Below are positions 1 to 11,367 of a DNA stretch of 64,000 nucleotides, one piece after another. A program made the translations under genes and the position numbers. The stretch covers positions 19,357,874 to 19,421,873 of the forward strand of contig CM069455.1 in assembly GCA_035610835.1 (NCBI GenBank), written 5' to 3'. Within the stretch, counting starts at the first letter, position 1, and the number at the start of each line of letters is the position of its first letter. Below the pieces are notes generated by a model. That model was not told the DNA's origin. It worked only from the letters and a program-made list of their open reading frames with translations, and did no database searches. This DNA is from Ophiura sarsii. Taxonomy: Eukaryota > Echinodermata > Ophiuroidea > Amphilepidida > Ophiuridae.

Positions 1-450
1 CAGGCGCAGCTTCTTACGCACGCGTATGTATTAAGGTCACAGGCACGCGATTTTGGCCACACGCACGCGGCCCTCATGTGCATGAACAGTACGTTTATGT
101 AAACCTCGCTGCTGATTTTTTTCTCTTTAGTGCTCCAAAAGGAGCGTTTATTTTTTTCTTAATTTTTTCATTTTTTTATATATAGTGCTCAGACAGAAAT
201 TACAAAAATCATACATACATATACATTAACAAAAAAGTACGATACCTTATGGTCATCATTCATCAGTAATCATAATAATAATGCTTATAAAATACTCATT
301 GGATACAAAATGTTTCAAGTGCCTTCCATTTCTTCGCCAAACCTCGCTGCTGATGCTTGTTGCCTTCAGGAGCGCTCGCGTCCATCTGTACATCACTGCT
401 GTAAGAATATGAAGCAGGCTTTGCCAATTAGGAGCTGATCAAACTATAGT
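1..450. mobile_element. MITE copy of the ACTATAGT family, cut by window start
   Basis: The right end reads TTTGCCAATTAGGAGCTGAT then CAAACTATAGT, the shared terminus of a family with complete copies at 15374-15608, 16556-16782 and 55661-55862. The body is rich in CpG-containing words (ACGCACGCG, GGCCACACGCACGCGG), as in the other copies. The left end lies outside the window or is lost. It is split by a retroposed insertion at 117-338. No reading frame is present, so it is non-autonomous. The superfamily is not determined. Confidence 0.6.
117..338 (-). mobile_element. Retroposed insertion with 16-bp target duplication
   Basis: A perfect 16-bp direct repeat, AAACCTCGCTGCTGAT, flanks the insert at 101-116 and 339-354 and interrupts the MITE at 1-450. 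The left boundary is T-rich (TTTTTTCTC, then further T runs), as expected for an A-rich 3' tail on the minus strand. A long target duplication plus an A tail is the signature of LINE-mediated target-primed insertion. I do not recognise the inserted 222 bp; a SINE, a truncated LINE 3' end or a processed RNA are all possible. Confidence 0.6.
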
Positions 451-518
451 TCCATTGCAACTTGTTTGATGCATGGGTCCTCGAGGTCCCGTTGCCCAAT
501 ACACAGAGAGTATTAATT

Positions 519-1032
519 CGTCAAAAATGTGGTCTTATTTGACAAATTAAAAACTTGTCATAAGAAATGGCAGGTTTGTGATTCAAGAAATATTCTGTAA
601 TGGTACACATTTATTTGTGATGCTAAAAGAACAATTTAGAGTGTTTCTAGTTAATTTTCATCGTAACAAACATTTCCTTGACTGAAATATGTTTAACTTT
701 TAATGACAAATTAACAAATGACAATTGAAATAACAAATTAAATGGCTAATTATCAATGAAATAACAAATTAAGATTAGTTTTACCATTTTAATTTGTCAT
801 TCACATTAAATGACGAATTATTGAGTAAAATTATTCTTTTAATTTGTCATTTAATTTGTCATTCATCCATTTGTCATTGAAAGTCAAATATTTATTAGTC
901 GTGTAAATATTTGCTATGTTAAAAATACTAATAATTGGTAATATATCATTAAAATATAATTGTTTTGCGTTACAAACTATTTTTTAACTGACGAACCTTC
1001 CATGGCATATGTTTAATTTGTCAAATAATATC
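519..1032. repeat. AT-rich element built of iterated AATTTGTCATT words
   Basis: The word AATTTGTCAT or its complement ATGACAAATT occurs more than ten times in both orientations. The outermost pair, TTATTTGACAAATTA at about 536-550 and TAATTTGTCAAATAATA at about 1016-1032, is inverted. This resembles a small inverted-repeat element whose terminal word has multiplied internally. No coding potential is seen. Sequence from 1033 to 1384 holds nothing I recognise. Confidence 0.45.
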
Positions 1033-1384
1033 CACAGCTTGAGTAGCCAGGTTTCTAGAGTTCAGAAGCCTATACAGGATGCCTCATATTATTTGCATGG
1101 GGCTTTTCCAGACACCATGGTTTGTGACAGATCCTGATTTGTCGACATGCTGTCGAACTTCCCACGAGAATCCTCCACCAGCCGCGTATGGGATATAAGT
1201 GGGAATATCATTATCAAGCATTCCTGGGTTACCATTACTATTTGTTGGGCTCGAATTATACAAAACGATTATTAGCCTTTAGATGCATAAGCAGTCCATT
1301 GTTGAAATCTTCATGGCTATTATTTGTCAATTTGGGAAACAAGTTTGTCTTTCCCAATTTATTTGAGCTTGGTATGTGAAAGTA

Positions 1385-2184
1385 GGGGAGATGCGGGAGA
1401 GTTGAACCTGTAAACAATTAGTGTAAGTAAAACTTTAGAGTGTTGTTTTCGTTGTGAAACAATAACAGTTGGGATAGCAGTTAAGGCTTATTTATATAAA
1501 AGGTTTGAAAAAAATTGGTAAAGTGGCTCAACTCTCCCTATAGTATGGGAGAGATGAGCCACCATTTCAGGAGAGTTGAGCCAGCATGATAAGTCAATGG
1601 CTGATGAAAAAAACAAAATCATATTTTTTCAACTTTTGATTTATTAATCCTTAAAGTAAATATGGTGCTCAATTGTTATTATCATGGCACAAAATAACGT
1701 TTTCTCTAATTTATTATACATTTTTCACCTAGTCCAAAAATCAAAATATTACTATATACATGTTTTCCCTATGCTCAACTCTCCCCATGACCAATGGCTC
1801 AACTCTCCTCATGGTGACCATTTTGTAAATAACCCAAATCCTGTCCGGTGTAGAACTTTTGGTAGTTTACAATGGTTCTCTAAAATAATGGTCATATACC
1901 CCCTTCAATACACAAATTACCGCCATTATAATCTAAGTCTTGCTATGGGAAAAAAAAGACAAAACATTTATTTGTCTATTTTTCATTCAAAAGTGAAAAA
2001 AGGGATTTTTTTAAGGTATCTTTGATACTGAGCACACATGACATTAGAGTTTAACACTGAGAATGTCTTAATTATTGATGCTATATAACAATATATGTCA
2101 ATATAAATTTTAGTAAGTTACTACTTTTCGAGTTATAGTGGGTGGCTCAACTCTCCTTGTGGCTCAACTCTCCCGCATTTCCCC
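1385..2184. mobile_element. TA-flanked mariner-like non-autonomous element
   Basis: Inverted termini start GGGGAGATGCGGGAGAGTTG and end CAACTCTCCCGCATTTCCCC. Each is bounded outside by TA (1383-1384 and 2185-2186), the target duplication of Tc1/mariner-type transposases. The terminal word GGCTCAACTCTCC recurs about eight times inside, in both orientations (for example near 1523, 1546, 1570, 1789, 1803, 2143 and 2160). No transposase frame survives. The superfamily assignment rests on the TA target only. Confidence 0.6.
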
Positions 2185-2186
2185 TA

Positions 2187-2652
2187 CAATCCACTCCGTA
2201 ATCAAATATGTCAATGATTGTCAACTGTTTCTCACAATGACTTTTTATGAAAATATAGTTGTTCATACTTGTAAGATAAATGTAGTGGAATGGACATTTC
2301 ATCAGACATGCCAGAGACAATTGTACCACTAAATGATATAAAACCAATGGTAACATCCATTTCGTCTTGTTGGTGAACAAAAGCAAATTATTGTTGCTGC
2401 AAATATTTGTGTTTGTTATAATTTCATTTGTATTTCATCTGCGCGAAGAGGGAAATCTCTCTTTTATTTTCCATTATATTCCTTTTTTTGTTGATTTATT
2501 TTTCATACACTACCAATTTGTAAATAAAAGGTTCCAAAAAGTCACTGAAATCTTCTCTGTTATGTCATGGTTATATGCAGTAATGGGCTAAATACAATGC
2601 AAACGAAGTTTAGAATTCGTCCACAAGAGCACGTGCCAAATTATCCTGAAAT
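2187..2652. other. Unannotated AT-rich stretch
   Basis: Between the TA-flanked element and the hAT-like element I see no repeat, RNA or convincing exon. Short open frames on both strands overlap each other and look random. Confidence 0.4.
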
Positions 2653-3020
2653 CAGTGGCGTAGCCAGAGGGAGGGGGGGGGGGGGGGGGGGCGAGGGGGG
2701 CGATCGCCCCCCAATATTGACGTCGTGTCGGTTGAGATTGGCACTGTCGTTTCATTTGACCAGAGGAATCATGGAATTATGATGGTCAAAAGTACACATA
2801 TGAAAGATTTTCGCGCGCTATGCGCGCATAACAGTCACCTAAATGCAATATTCGTTGGTACAAGCTTGTTTAGAGCCAAAATGTACCTCAATTGTGCCAA
2901 AAATAGGTGTAAAGTCAAAAAAATTCGCGCGCTTTGCGCGCGTGTCTCGGCTCAAAACAATCTTGTCGGCTCATTTTCAGTTCTCGCCCCACCAATATCA
3001 ATAACCTAGCTACGCCACTG
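2653..3020. mobile_element. hAT-like non-autonomous element with 8-bp target duplication
   Basis: The termini are CAGTGGCGTAGCCAG on the left and CTAGCTACGCCACTG on the right, inverted with one mismatch. The flanks CCTGAAAT (2645-2652) and CCTCAAAT (3021-3028) form an 8-bp direct repeat with one mismatch. An 8-bp duplication and a CAGTG-type terminus fit the hAT superfamily. Just inside the left end is a 19-base G run (2673-2691). Two related GC palindromic words, CGCGCGCTATGCGCGC and CGCGCGCTTTGCGCGC, lie near 2811 and 2926. It has no transposase. Confidence 0.7.
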
Positions 3021-3244
3021 CCTCAAATAGAGATAACCATTGGATTGAAGGGCAGAATCTTAAACAAAACGTGAAAACATCGATGACGATAATTACTTTA
3101 TTCGCTTATCAAACTAGGCAAAACCATAACTGGGTCGAAAATCACGAAATTGGTATTTCATGTTGCATTTTAAATATGATCGCTCTGTATAACACTATAA
3201 CCTCACCCTTATCTACAATCTTTTTGATTTAATTTAATTTAATT

Positions 3245-3381
3245 CAGCCTGCGTGTCTTTTCAGCCTGTCCCGAGCAATTTGCTTGAGTCAGATCCCATT
3301 AGATCCCACGTGTCTCTATAAAGATCGACCATGTAAACAAACAAACAAACTAACAAACACACCAACAACCAACAAGCAAAC
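3245..3381 (+). repeat. Possible retroposon 3' end with (AAAC)n tail
   Basis: A non-repetitive segment, including CAGATCCCATTAGATCCCAC and TATAAAGATCGACC, runs directly into a simple tail of AAAC units degenerating to AACAAACACACC. A unique body followed by a short-period A-rich tail is typical of SINE or LINE 3' ends. No target duplication was identified. Sequence from 3382 to 4089 holds nothing else I can name apart from a 67-codon minus-strand open frame at 3479-3682, which I do not call a gene. Confidence 0.3.
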
Positions 3382-4089
3382 ATTTGTAATCAAAATTATC
3401 AGACAATTCACAGCTATTAAATGAAAACATCAAACATCCCCAAATTCTTAACAAAGGAATGTCCTATTGGTATCATAATTATGTCATACGTTTTTTGGGA
3501 GGATTAGTACCATAACAATATACTATAATGTGTCTTTCATTCATAATACAACGGAGGTTTTCATTTTTAATGTCAAAATATTGTTGTCTCAGCTGATAAA
3601 ACGCTTCAGATGTCATTCTCATTTTTGTCTGAATCCAATTTACAACGGGTGCTTTGGATATCGCGAAACCCGTGAACCGCACAAATAATTTAGATACAAA
3701 ATGATGATTCCACGCCCCGGCGGTATTTCAACGAAGCTGAAACAGATAATAATGTTGATACAAGAGTATGACCGTACATGTACATGGAAAATAAGAATAT
3801 CGATTCAAGGACCATTGACTTGTTCAATCATAATGGCACAATTGGCCTTGGGGTGTACCCCGGGGTGTACAGCTTATTGTGGTCTCAATAATTCAATTTA
3901 CGCAACGCTGAACAAGTAAAATTAGTAGCTAGGCCTACATTCAAATTAAAAGCTCATTGAATTTGTCAGATAATCATTCCAAATAAAGTGAAAAGTTTCG
4001 TGTGGATCCACAAAAATTATGGGGGAACGATTAAAACAAAACCAACATTGCTATATGTAATAATATGATACTAACGGAAACAATAGGTT

Positions 4090-4162
4090 CCCGGTGGGAT
4101 TCGAACCACAGGCCTTTCGATCACAAGTCGGATGCGCTACTGATTGAGCCACTGGCGCACTG
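4090..4162 (-). mobile_element. tRNA-derived sequence (SINE head or tRNA pseudogene)
   Basis: On the minus strand it reads GCGCCAGTGGCTCAATCAGT, then AGCGC, with an A-box-like segment, and later a perfect B box GGTTCGAATCC. The anticodon arm has a 4-of-5-bp stem with loop CTTGTGA. The acceptor stem does not pair and the T stem is irregular, so it is not a functional tRNA. A SINE head or decayed pseudogene is more likely. A SINE tail was not identified downstream (towards lower coordinates). Confidence 0.55.
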
Positions 4163-4827
4163 TATACCAATATGATAACAGAAATACATTCAAATATCCT
4201 TCGTGAACATTATTCCATAAATCGGAAGTTAAAATGCTTTATATTTATAGTTTTTGTATGTTTTTAAGATGGGGTTCTCGCCCAAAAATTGATTCGAAGC
4301 TGCTTTTTATTGTAACCATGGTTTCATTGACATGAATAGACTGACTTTTCGAAACATTTCTAGACATGGATTTCGTTCATATTTGCTGTTTGTAGCCGGT
4401 CTCACTTCGGTATTATATTGCATCATGGGTTTATATTATGTGTACGCGGCGTTTCGGGTATGTAGCGAGTCATGTGATTTTTGCCCAGGGCAAACACTTG
4501 AGATCCGGAAAGGCCTTTAAGGAGCGCTATTAATTCGGTCTAGTAAACCTATTGTTATCAATTACTACGAGAGGATTGCCTGGTTGTATATTTAAAATTC
4601 GAGTGGTACTACTTGCTAACTGCATGGGTGAGTTTCCATTATGTTGGAAATTACATCCACGCTCATGCGTTTAATGGGCGTTGCTCACGAGAATTATTTC
4701 ATATAGCAACCAGCCTTGATGGAAGGCGAATATTTAAATGTTGTGCTCGTTTTTAGGGGACCAATTTATAGCGCTGCTAAGCGGGCCTTTTAGCCTAATG
4801 CTCAGAGTCTTTGTTTAGTAATAAGTG
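4163..4827. other. Stretch without recognised feature
   Basis: I see no repeat boundary, RNA or convincing exon. Open frames are short and overlapping. Confidence 0.35.
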
Positions 4828-4831
4828 TTAA

Positions 4832-5260
4832 CCCTTTCTACGCGGCTATTAGTTTTACCATATACCAAACAGATTTTTCAGAATTCTTTCCCAAGTCTAT
4901 CTCAAGAATTACTGAACCAATACTAGGCATACTTATTTAGCCCTCGTCCACCTGGGTCGTTTTTGTAACACTGGTACCTAAGGGGGGTAGGGTTACCCTA
5001 ATTTGTTTAACGTTAAAATGAGCGCAAGGGATGTAAAAACGAACACCTAGACGCCCTAGGTCACTGTCTTTGCGTTTTAGCGCACTCGGCGAAAATTCTT
5101 AGGGGGGGGGGGGGGGGGTGGGGGGGGGGGGGCGGGGGATGGATAATGCAATTCTCGTAGTGATTCTAAATATAGTGATGCATTGAATAATTGTGACATA
5201 TTTGAAACATTTTGTGAAATTGTGGAATGTCGTCTTCAAACGCCTGTCGCGGGGAATGTG
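4832..5260 (-). mobile_element. TTAA-flanked piggyBac-like MITE (family P), interrupted
   Basis: It begins after TTAA (4828-4831) with CCCTTTCTACGCGG and ends GCGGGGAATGTG before TTAA (5261-5264). Family P has copies at 8004 and 10911 (fragments), 12415, 15997, 22633, 28895 and 56639. Shared internal words include CAGATTTTTCAG, GAATTACTGAACCAATACTA and TTTGAAACATTTTGTGA. piggyBac transposases duplicate TTAA, which both ends show here. It is interrupted at about 4939-5147 by another element. It is non-coding. Confidence 0.6.
4939..5147 (-). mobile_element. Nested CCCTCGTCC-family insertion with G runs
   Basis: Aligning this family P copy with the one at 12415 shows extra sequence between CATACTTATTTA and GGATAATGCAATT. 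The insert starts CCCTCGTCC and contains GAGCGCAAGGGATGTAAAAA and CGCCCTAGGTCACTGTCTTT. It ends in G runs of 17 and 13 bases (5102-5132). A second, oppositely oriented member lies at 42437-42640. No coding potential is present and the superfamily is unknown. Confidence 0.5.
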
Positions 5261-6072
5261 TTAACGACAGTGGAACATATTGCTCATCTGGTGTCATCGT
5301 AAAGAATAAAACTCATCTGTACTCTGAAATCCTAGTATTAATTTCAACTGACATCAACCAGACAAACTTAATATTCAACTCAATACTTTCACATACGTAA
5401 AAATTGCTGCACTGTACAGTGTACACTTTATAATACCACAATTCAGGGGTGTTTTTTGTGTATAGCTTTTTTATGTATTTATTTTTATCAAAACTGATTT
5501 TTATCCGCCCACGTCTGCCCATAGTGCTTTAGTCGAATTTAATTGGCTTGTACCCTACTTGATAATATCAACTGCTTGGTTTAATGAAACACACGCAGTA
5601 CTTTCCCAAATAATACTTTTCCTGTTAGGTCTTGTATATTGATACAATTATTTCATATCAAGAATGGCAGTAAAGTAATACTTGTCCTTACGACTTCAGG
5701 AGTTTTACCGTCTCCTCAACCCACAGTATAATTATCAATGAATGTACTGAAGAAGATATCTTTCGCAAGATGTAACTCATTATGACATGTCCAAAACACT
5801 GATATCATAAAGTGCTTGTTTTTCAAAAGTTAGCCCACTGTTATTGTTGACTAAGCAAGGCCATGTGGGATTTACATCAACCCAGTGATCTAGGGCATGA
5901 CCACAGGCCTCCAAAATCGGGGAATTAAAAGAATATTTCCCTGGCCAATAGCTACATCGCCGGTATAAAAGTGATTAGGCAGTGGAACACAATGGTCGAA
6001 CATGATCTGAACTCATCTTCATAAATCGACCTTACTATCTATCAATTTCCAATCGGTCACCGAAGCCAATCA

Positions 6073-6450
6073 TGGTCAATCTTCATTGGCTGCCCACACA
6101 AGATCTGCGTGCATGTCTTCAAGTGTCTTCAGGGTAATGCTCTAGATTACCTTACAGACTTTCTCGCTCATAAACTCAAACCCGCTATTGAGCAAATTAC
6201 ACGTTCATCGTCTGATATCTCTCTTCCTACTGCTCACATTATAGATAATTCATTTTATGTTGTGCACCCTCACTGTGGAACAGCCTCCCAAAAAACATCA
6301 GGGAGGTATGCACATTGCCTAGTTTCAAGAGGGTTCTGGAGTCTCATTTATATCCATCATATTGAATCTGTTTTGCATTGTTTATTTTTTAATTTAAAAA
6401 AAAAAGAATTCATGGCGCTTTGAGCTGTCTAGAAAAGCGCCATATGAATG
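6073..6450 (+). pseudogene. CR1/L2-type LINE reverse transcriptase C-terminus and 3' end, frameshifted
   Basis: Three frames give successive pieces of the conserved C-terminal region of CR1/L2 reverse transcriptase. They are NLHWLPTQDLRA (about 6076-6112), then VFKCLQGNALDYLTDFLAH (about 6112-6170), then LWNSLPKNIREV followed by LPSFKRVLESHLYPSY (about 6274-6352). Frameshifts separate them, so it is inactive. The 3' end GGCGCTTTGAGC...GAAAAGCGCC with its complementary GCGC words is the usual tail of this clade. It is 5'-truncated, as is common after target-primed insertion. Upstream sequence 5552-6072 is unrecognised. Confidence 0.75.
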
Positions 6451-6701
6451 CTATTTTAAAATGCATGGGATTAGCTCCCGTAAGAGCAAAGCCATCGCAA
6501 AATATCTTAGCATCAGTGCTGCCATATAGGCTCCAATTAGTTTGGCAGCAGCGTCAACGAGCACGTGAGGCTGCTACTGCGCGTTAAAGATAATAGGGCA
6601 TCTCCATTCATTCGAACGTAGAGATGGCTTCGCTCCTTGATTGTGTCCATGCAGTTTATATATTATTTTGATTGATTAATTACTCTTTGTCCATTTTTCT
6701 C

Positions 6702-7769
6702 GTGGGGGGAGAGGGAAGTGTTCGCCCCATTTTCAATTGAAATGGCCTAGAGACACTAATTTTAAAGATTGAATGGACCTATTGACATTAAATGAATGAT
6801 ATCGTGGCTACATACGACTACAATGTCAGTACCCTAGGCCTTAATGTAAAGGAATGAGTAAAGGATAACGACAGGTCTCTCAAAATGGTGAACTTACCCC
6901 CCCCCCACAAAATGGTAAACTTACCCCACCCCACCCCAATTATTAGTGCTACTCCATTCCAGATATATATTTTTATCATAACAAATAGGCAACAGGAGTT
7001 GAATTACAATTTTAAAGGTATACAACATCTTAATCATGTAAATTCACATGGGCGAACATGTCCCATCATGAAAGGGCGAATGTGCCCCATAGCACAATAA
7101 GTGCATTTACAAGGTAACCACGTCTGCCCCACATACAATGACGTGTTTATAACTACATCAAATCCATAATCAATCCCATACCTACCTAATGATAATCTAC
7201 ATTAAAATATTCTGTACGAATATCTTTGGAAACAAATCAATATAAAAAATAAAAGAACATTCACTTTTGTGATGTAAAACTGTTTTTTAGATGATCGTTT
7301 GACAAACACTACTCAGAGATCTGCCATTCTACGATGGAAAGCTCGCAACAAACAGCGGAATTCATTGCGTGTTCGTCTAATTCAACAAATGGTCGCAATG
7401 ATGAGAATTACGAGTTGGGTGAACCTGCCCGAGGGTGTACACGCCCCGCTCTCCTCTACTTAATATTATTTGGTTCCCCGCCTGCTCTGTGAGGGACGTT
7501 CGCTTTGCAAGGTACCACTGTGTTGGCAGAAATGTTAATAAAATACTTGAATATGCATGTACGTAAAAGAGGTGACTTCACTGATCTGGAGAATATAATA
7601 ATGTCAAGTTACCCTAAAGTGGCAAATCTTTGGACATTTAGAAGGATATACATGTATGTAAAGTTTCAACATCAGTCGTACTGTTCGTATGAAGGCAGGT
7701 ATGCCCAAAACATTCATTTTGACCACTTACCTTATGGCATGAACCATTTACCCCATATTCCCCTAATAC
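6702..7769. mobile_element. Possible TA-flanked element with iterated CCCC words
   Basis: The left end is GGGGGGAGAGGGAAGTGTTC. The right end is ACCCCATATTCCCC followed by TA. Between them, words of the type GGTGAACTTACCCC, GGGCGAACATGTCCC, GGGCGAATGTGCCCC and GGTGAACCTGCCC recur. This is the same design as the elements at 1385-2184 and 43205-45261, with different words. The left TA is absent, so the boundary is uncertain. Copy 2 is at about 9610-10676. Confidence 0.35.
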
Positions 7770-8003
7770 AATGAGATATAGAATCATTATAGGAGGGATA
7801 TTCAATATAAATTGTACCTCCTTTAGCATAACTTAGCTAATGCAAATGCTATTCAAATAATTTCACATAGTTAGCCTCAAACCACTGCTACAAGTCGTGT
7901 ATCCATGTAACAGTGATTTTTGTTTCGATTTTGAATCGAAACTGAAGGTGTATCATATTCGTAGAAAAATAGCATTTTGGCAAGAACAGCTGAACATTTG
8001 TGC

Positions 8004-8050
8004 TTAACACATTCCGCGCGGCTATTAGTTTTACCATGACAAAACACATA
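8004..8050. repeat. Family P MITE end fragment
   Basis: TTAACACATTCCGCGCGGCTATTAG (read as TTAACACATTCCGCG then CGGCTATTAG) and TTTTACCATGACAAAACA match the terminal ~45 bp of family P at 4828. The rest of the element is missing. The same fragment recurs in the second duplication copy at about 10911-10957. Confidence 0.5.
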
Positions 8051-8459
8051 ACGATTCAATTCCCTTTTTGAGACTATCCTAACCTTTTTTTTCTTTAAGC
8101 TTTTCCAGGGTAATAAATCTTCCCCCTCTTGTACCATTGCTCTGATTTATTTCACACCACCTGTTTATTGCCAGCGCACTTGCTACTGCTACCGCTCTCC
8201 CAAGCATGGCCAAAGGCTCTATTTGATGGGTTGAACTAGAAGCCCAAAGTGTGACTTTTGAATGTCGTTGTGTAAAGAATTCAAACTCTGAACTTCAATT
8301 TGTTACCAAAACTACTGATATTTCAGATTTTGTAAAATCAAAAGTTCAAATTTCGAAAAAAGTGACAATATAGTATCCCTAGAGCAGATTTTAGTTTTAA
8401 AAATAAGCCTAATGGAGCCAGAAAGTCAAGATGTGGCAAGACATGTGGCAAAACTGTAG

Positions 8460-11367
8460 ACCCTACTTGATAATATCAACTGCTTGGTTTAATGAAACAC
8501 ACGCAGTACTTTCCCAAATAATACTTTTCCTGTTAGGTCTTGTATATTGATACAATTATTTCATATCAAGAATGGCAGTAAAGTAATACTTGTCCTTACG
8601 ACTTCAGGAGTTTTACCGTCTCCTCAACCCACAGTATAATTATCAATGAATGTACTGAAGAAGATATCTTTCGCAAGATGTAACTCATTATGACATGTCC
8701 AAAACACTGATATCATAAAGTGCTTGTTTTTCAAAAGTTAGCCCACTGTTATTGTTGACTAAGCAAGGCCATGTGGGATTTACATCAACCCAGTGATCTA
8801 GGGCATGACCACAGGCCTCCAAAATCGGGGAATTAAAAGAATATTTCCCTGGCCAATAGCTACATCGCCGGTATAAAAGTGATTAGGCAGTGGAACACAA
8901 TGGTCGAACATGATCTGAACTCATCTTCATAAATCGACCTTACTATCTATCAATTTCCAATCGGTCACCGAAGCCAATCATGGTCAATCTTCATTGGCTG
9001 CCCACACAAGATCTGCGTGCATGTCTTCAAGTGTCTTCAGGGTAATGCTCTAGATTACCTTACAGACTTTCTCGCTCATAAACTCAAACCCGCTATTGAG
9101 CAAATTACACGTTCATCGTCTGATATCTCTCTTCCTACTGCTCACATTATAGATAATTCATTTTATGTTGTGCACCCTCACTGTGGAACAGCCTCCCAAA
9201 AAACATCAGGGAGGTATGCACATTGCCTAGTTTCAAGAGGGTTCTGGAGTCTCATTTATATCCATCATATTGAATCTGTTTTGCATTGTTTATTTTTTAA
9301 TTTAAAAAAAAAAGAATTCATGGCGCTTTGAGCTGTCTAGAAAAGCGCCATATGAATGCTATTTTAAAATGCATGGGATTAGCTCCCGTAAGAGCAAAGC
9401 CATCGCAAAATATCTTAGCATCAGTGCTGCCATATAGGCTCCAATTAGTTTGGCAGCAGCGTCAACGAGCACGTGAGGCTGCTACTGCGCGTTAAAGATA
9501 ATAGGGCATCTCCATTCATTCGAACGTAGAGATGGCTTCGCTCCTTGATTGTGTCCATGCAGTTTATATATTATTTTGATTGATTAATTACTCTTTGTCC
9601 ATTTTTCTCGTGGGGGGAGAGGGAAGTGTTCGCCCCATTTTCAATTGAAATGGCCTAGAGACACTAATTTTAAAGATTGAATGGACCTATTGACATTAAA
9701 TGAATGATATCGTGGCTACATACGACTACAATGTCAGTACCCTAGGCCTTAATGTAAAGGAATGAGTAAAGGATAACGACAGGTCTCTCAAAATGGTGAA
9801 CTTACCCCCCCCCACAAAATGGTAAACTTACCCCACCCCACCCCAATTATTAGTGCTACTCCATTCCAGATATATATTTTTATCATAACAAATAGGCAAC
9901 AGGAGTTGAATTACAATTTTAAAGGTATACAACATCTTAATCATGTAAATTCACATGGGCGAACATGTCCCATCATGAAAGGGCGAATGTGCCCCATAGC
10001 ACAATAAGTGCATTTACAAGGTAACCACGTCTGCCCCACATACAATGACGTGTTTATAACTACATCAAATCCATAATCAATCCCATACCTACCTAATGAT
10101 AATCTACATTAAAATATTCTGTACGAATATCTTTGGAAACAAATCAATATAAAAAATAAAAGAACATTCACTTTTGTGATGTAAAACTGTTTTTTAGATG
10201 ATCGTTTGACAAACACAACTCAGAGATCTGCCATTCTACGATGGAAAGCTCGCAACAAACAGCGGAATTCATTGCGTGTTCGTCTAATTCAACAAATGGT
10301 CGCAATGATGAGAATTACGAGTTGGGTGAACCTGCCCGAGGGTGTACACGCCCCGCTCTCCTCTACTTAATATTATTTGGTTCCCCGCCTGCTCTGTGAG
10401 GGACGTTCGCTTTGCAAGGTACCACTGTGTTGGCAGAAATGTTAATAAAATACTTGAATATGCATGTACGTAAAAGAGGTGACTTCACTGATCTGGAGAA
10501 TATAATAATGTCAAGTTACCCTAAAGTGGCAAATCTTTGGACATTTAGAAGGATATACATGTATGTAAAGTTTCAACATCAGTCGTACTGTTCGTATGAA
10601 GGCAGGTATGCCCAAAACATTCATTTTGACCACTTACCTTATGGCATGAACCATTTACCCCATATTCCCCTAATACAATGAGATATAGAATCATTATAGG
10701 AGGGATATTCAATATAAATTGTACCTCCTTTAGCATAACTTAGCTAATGCAAATGCTATTCAAATAATTTCACATAGTTAGCCTCAAACCACTGCTACAA
10801 GTCGTGTATCCATGTAACAGTGATTTTTGTTTCGATTTTGAATCGAAACTGAAGGTGTATCATATTCGTAGAAAAATAGCATTTTGGCAAGAACAGCTGA
10901 ACATTTGTGCTTAACACATTCCGCGCGGCTATTAGTTTTACCATGACAAAACACATAACGATTCAATTCCCTTTTTGAGACTATCCTAACCTTTTTTTTC
11001 TTTAAGCTTTTCCAGGGTAATAAATCTTCCCCCTCTTGTACCATTGCTCTGATTTATTTCACACCACCTGTTTATTGCCAGCGCACTTGCTACTGCTACC
11101 GCTCTCCCAAGCATGGCCAAAGGCTCTATTTGATGGGTTGAACTAGAAGCCCAAAGTGTGACTTTTGAATGTCGTTGTGTAAAGAATTCAAACTCTGAAC
11201 TTCAATTTGTTACCAAAACTACTGATATTTCAGATTTTGTAAAATCAAAAGTTCAAATTTCGAAAAAAGTGACAATATAGTATCCCTAGAGCAGATTTTA
11301 GTTTTAAAAATAAGCCTAATGGAGCCAGAAAGTCAAGATGTGGCAAGACATGTGGCAAAACTGTAGA
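8460..11367 (+). repeat. 2.9-kb tandem duplication, copy 2
   Basis: Second copy of 5552-8459, offset 2908 bp before and 2907 bp after the C run. All open frames of copy 1 reappear almost unchanged. Near identity in otherwise decayed DNA means either a very recent event or a false duplication of one locus during assembly (two haplotypes joined). Confidence 0.92.
8981..9358 (+). pseudogene. Duplicate of the dead CR1/L2 LINE 3' end
   Basis: Copy 2 of the LINE remnant at 6073-6450, with the same frameshifts and the same GCGC-rich 3' tail. The shared lesions show that decay preceded the duplication. Confidence 0.75.

Larger units (their letters stand above)
5552..8459 (+). repeat. 2.9-kb tandem duplication, copy 1
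   Basis: This segment is repeated immediately downstream (8460-11367) in the same orientation. By eye I find one substitution (T at 7310, A at 10217) and one C-run length change (10 C at 6897-6906, 9 C in copy 2). The junction shares only a 2-bp AC with both outer borders. It contains a dead LINE 3' end, a possible TA-flanked element and a family P fragment, so it duplicates existing repeat debris and not a gene. Confidence 0.92.

Noticed and set aside
3479..3682. 67-codon minus-strand frame with a fairly protein-like composition
   Set aside because: An in-frame stop lies close upstream, no acceptor joins the frame, and no domain is recognised; kept only as a remark.
4090..4162. Functional tRNA gene on the minus strand
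   Set aside because: The acceptor stem does not pair and the T arm is irregular despite a perfect B box.
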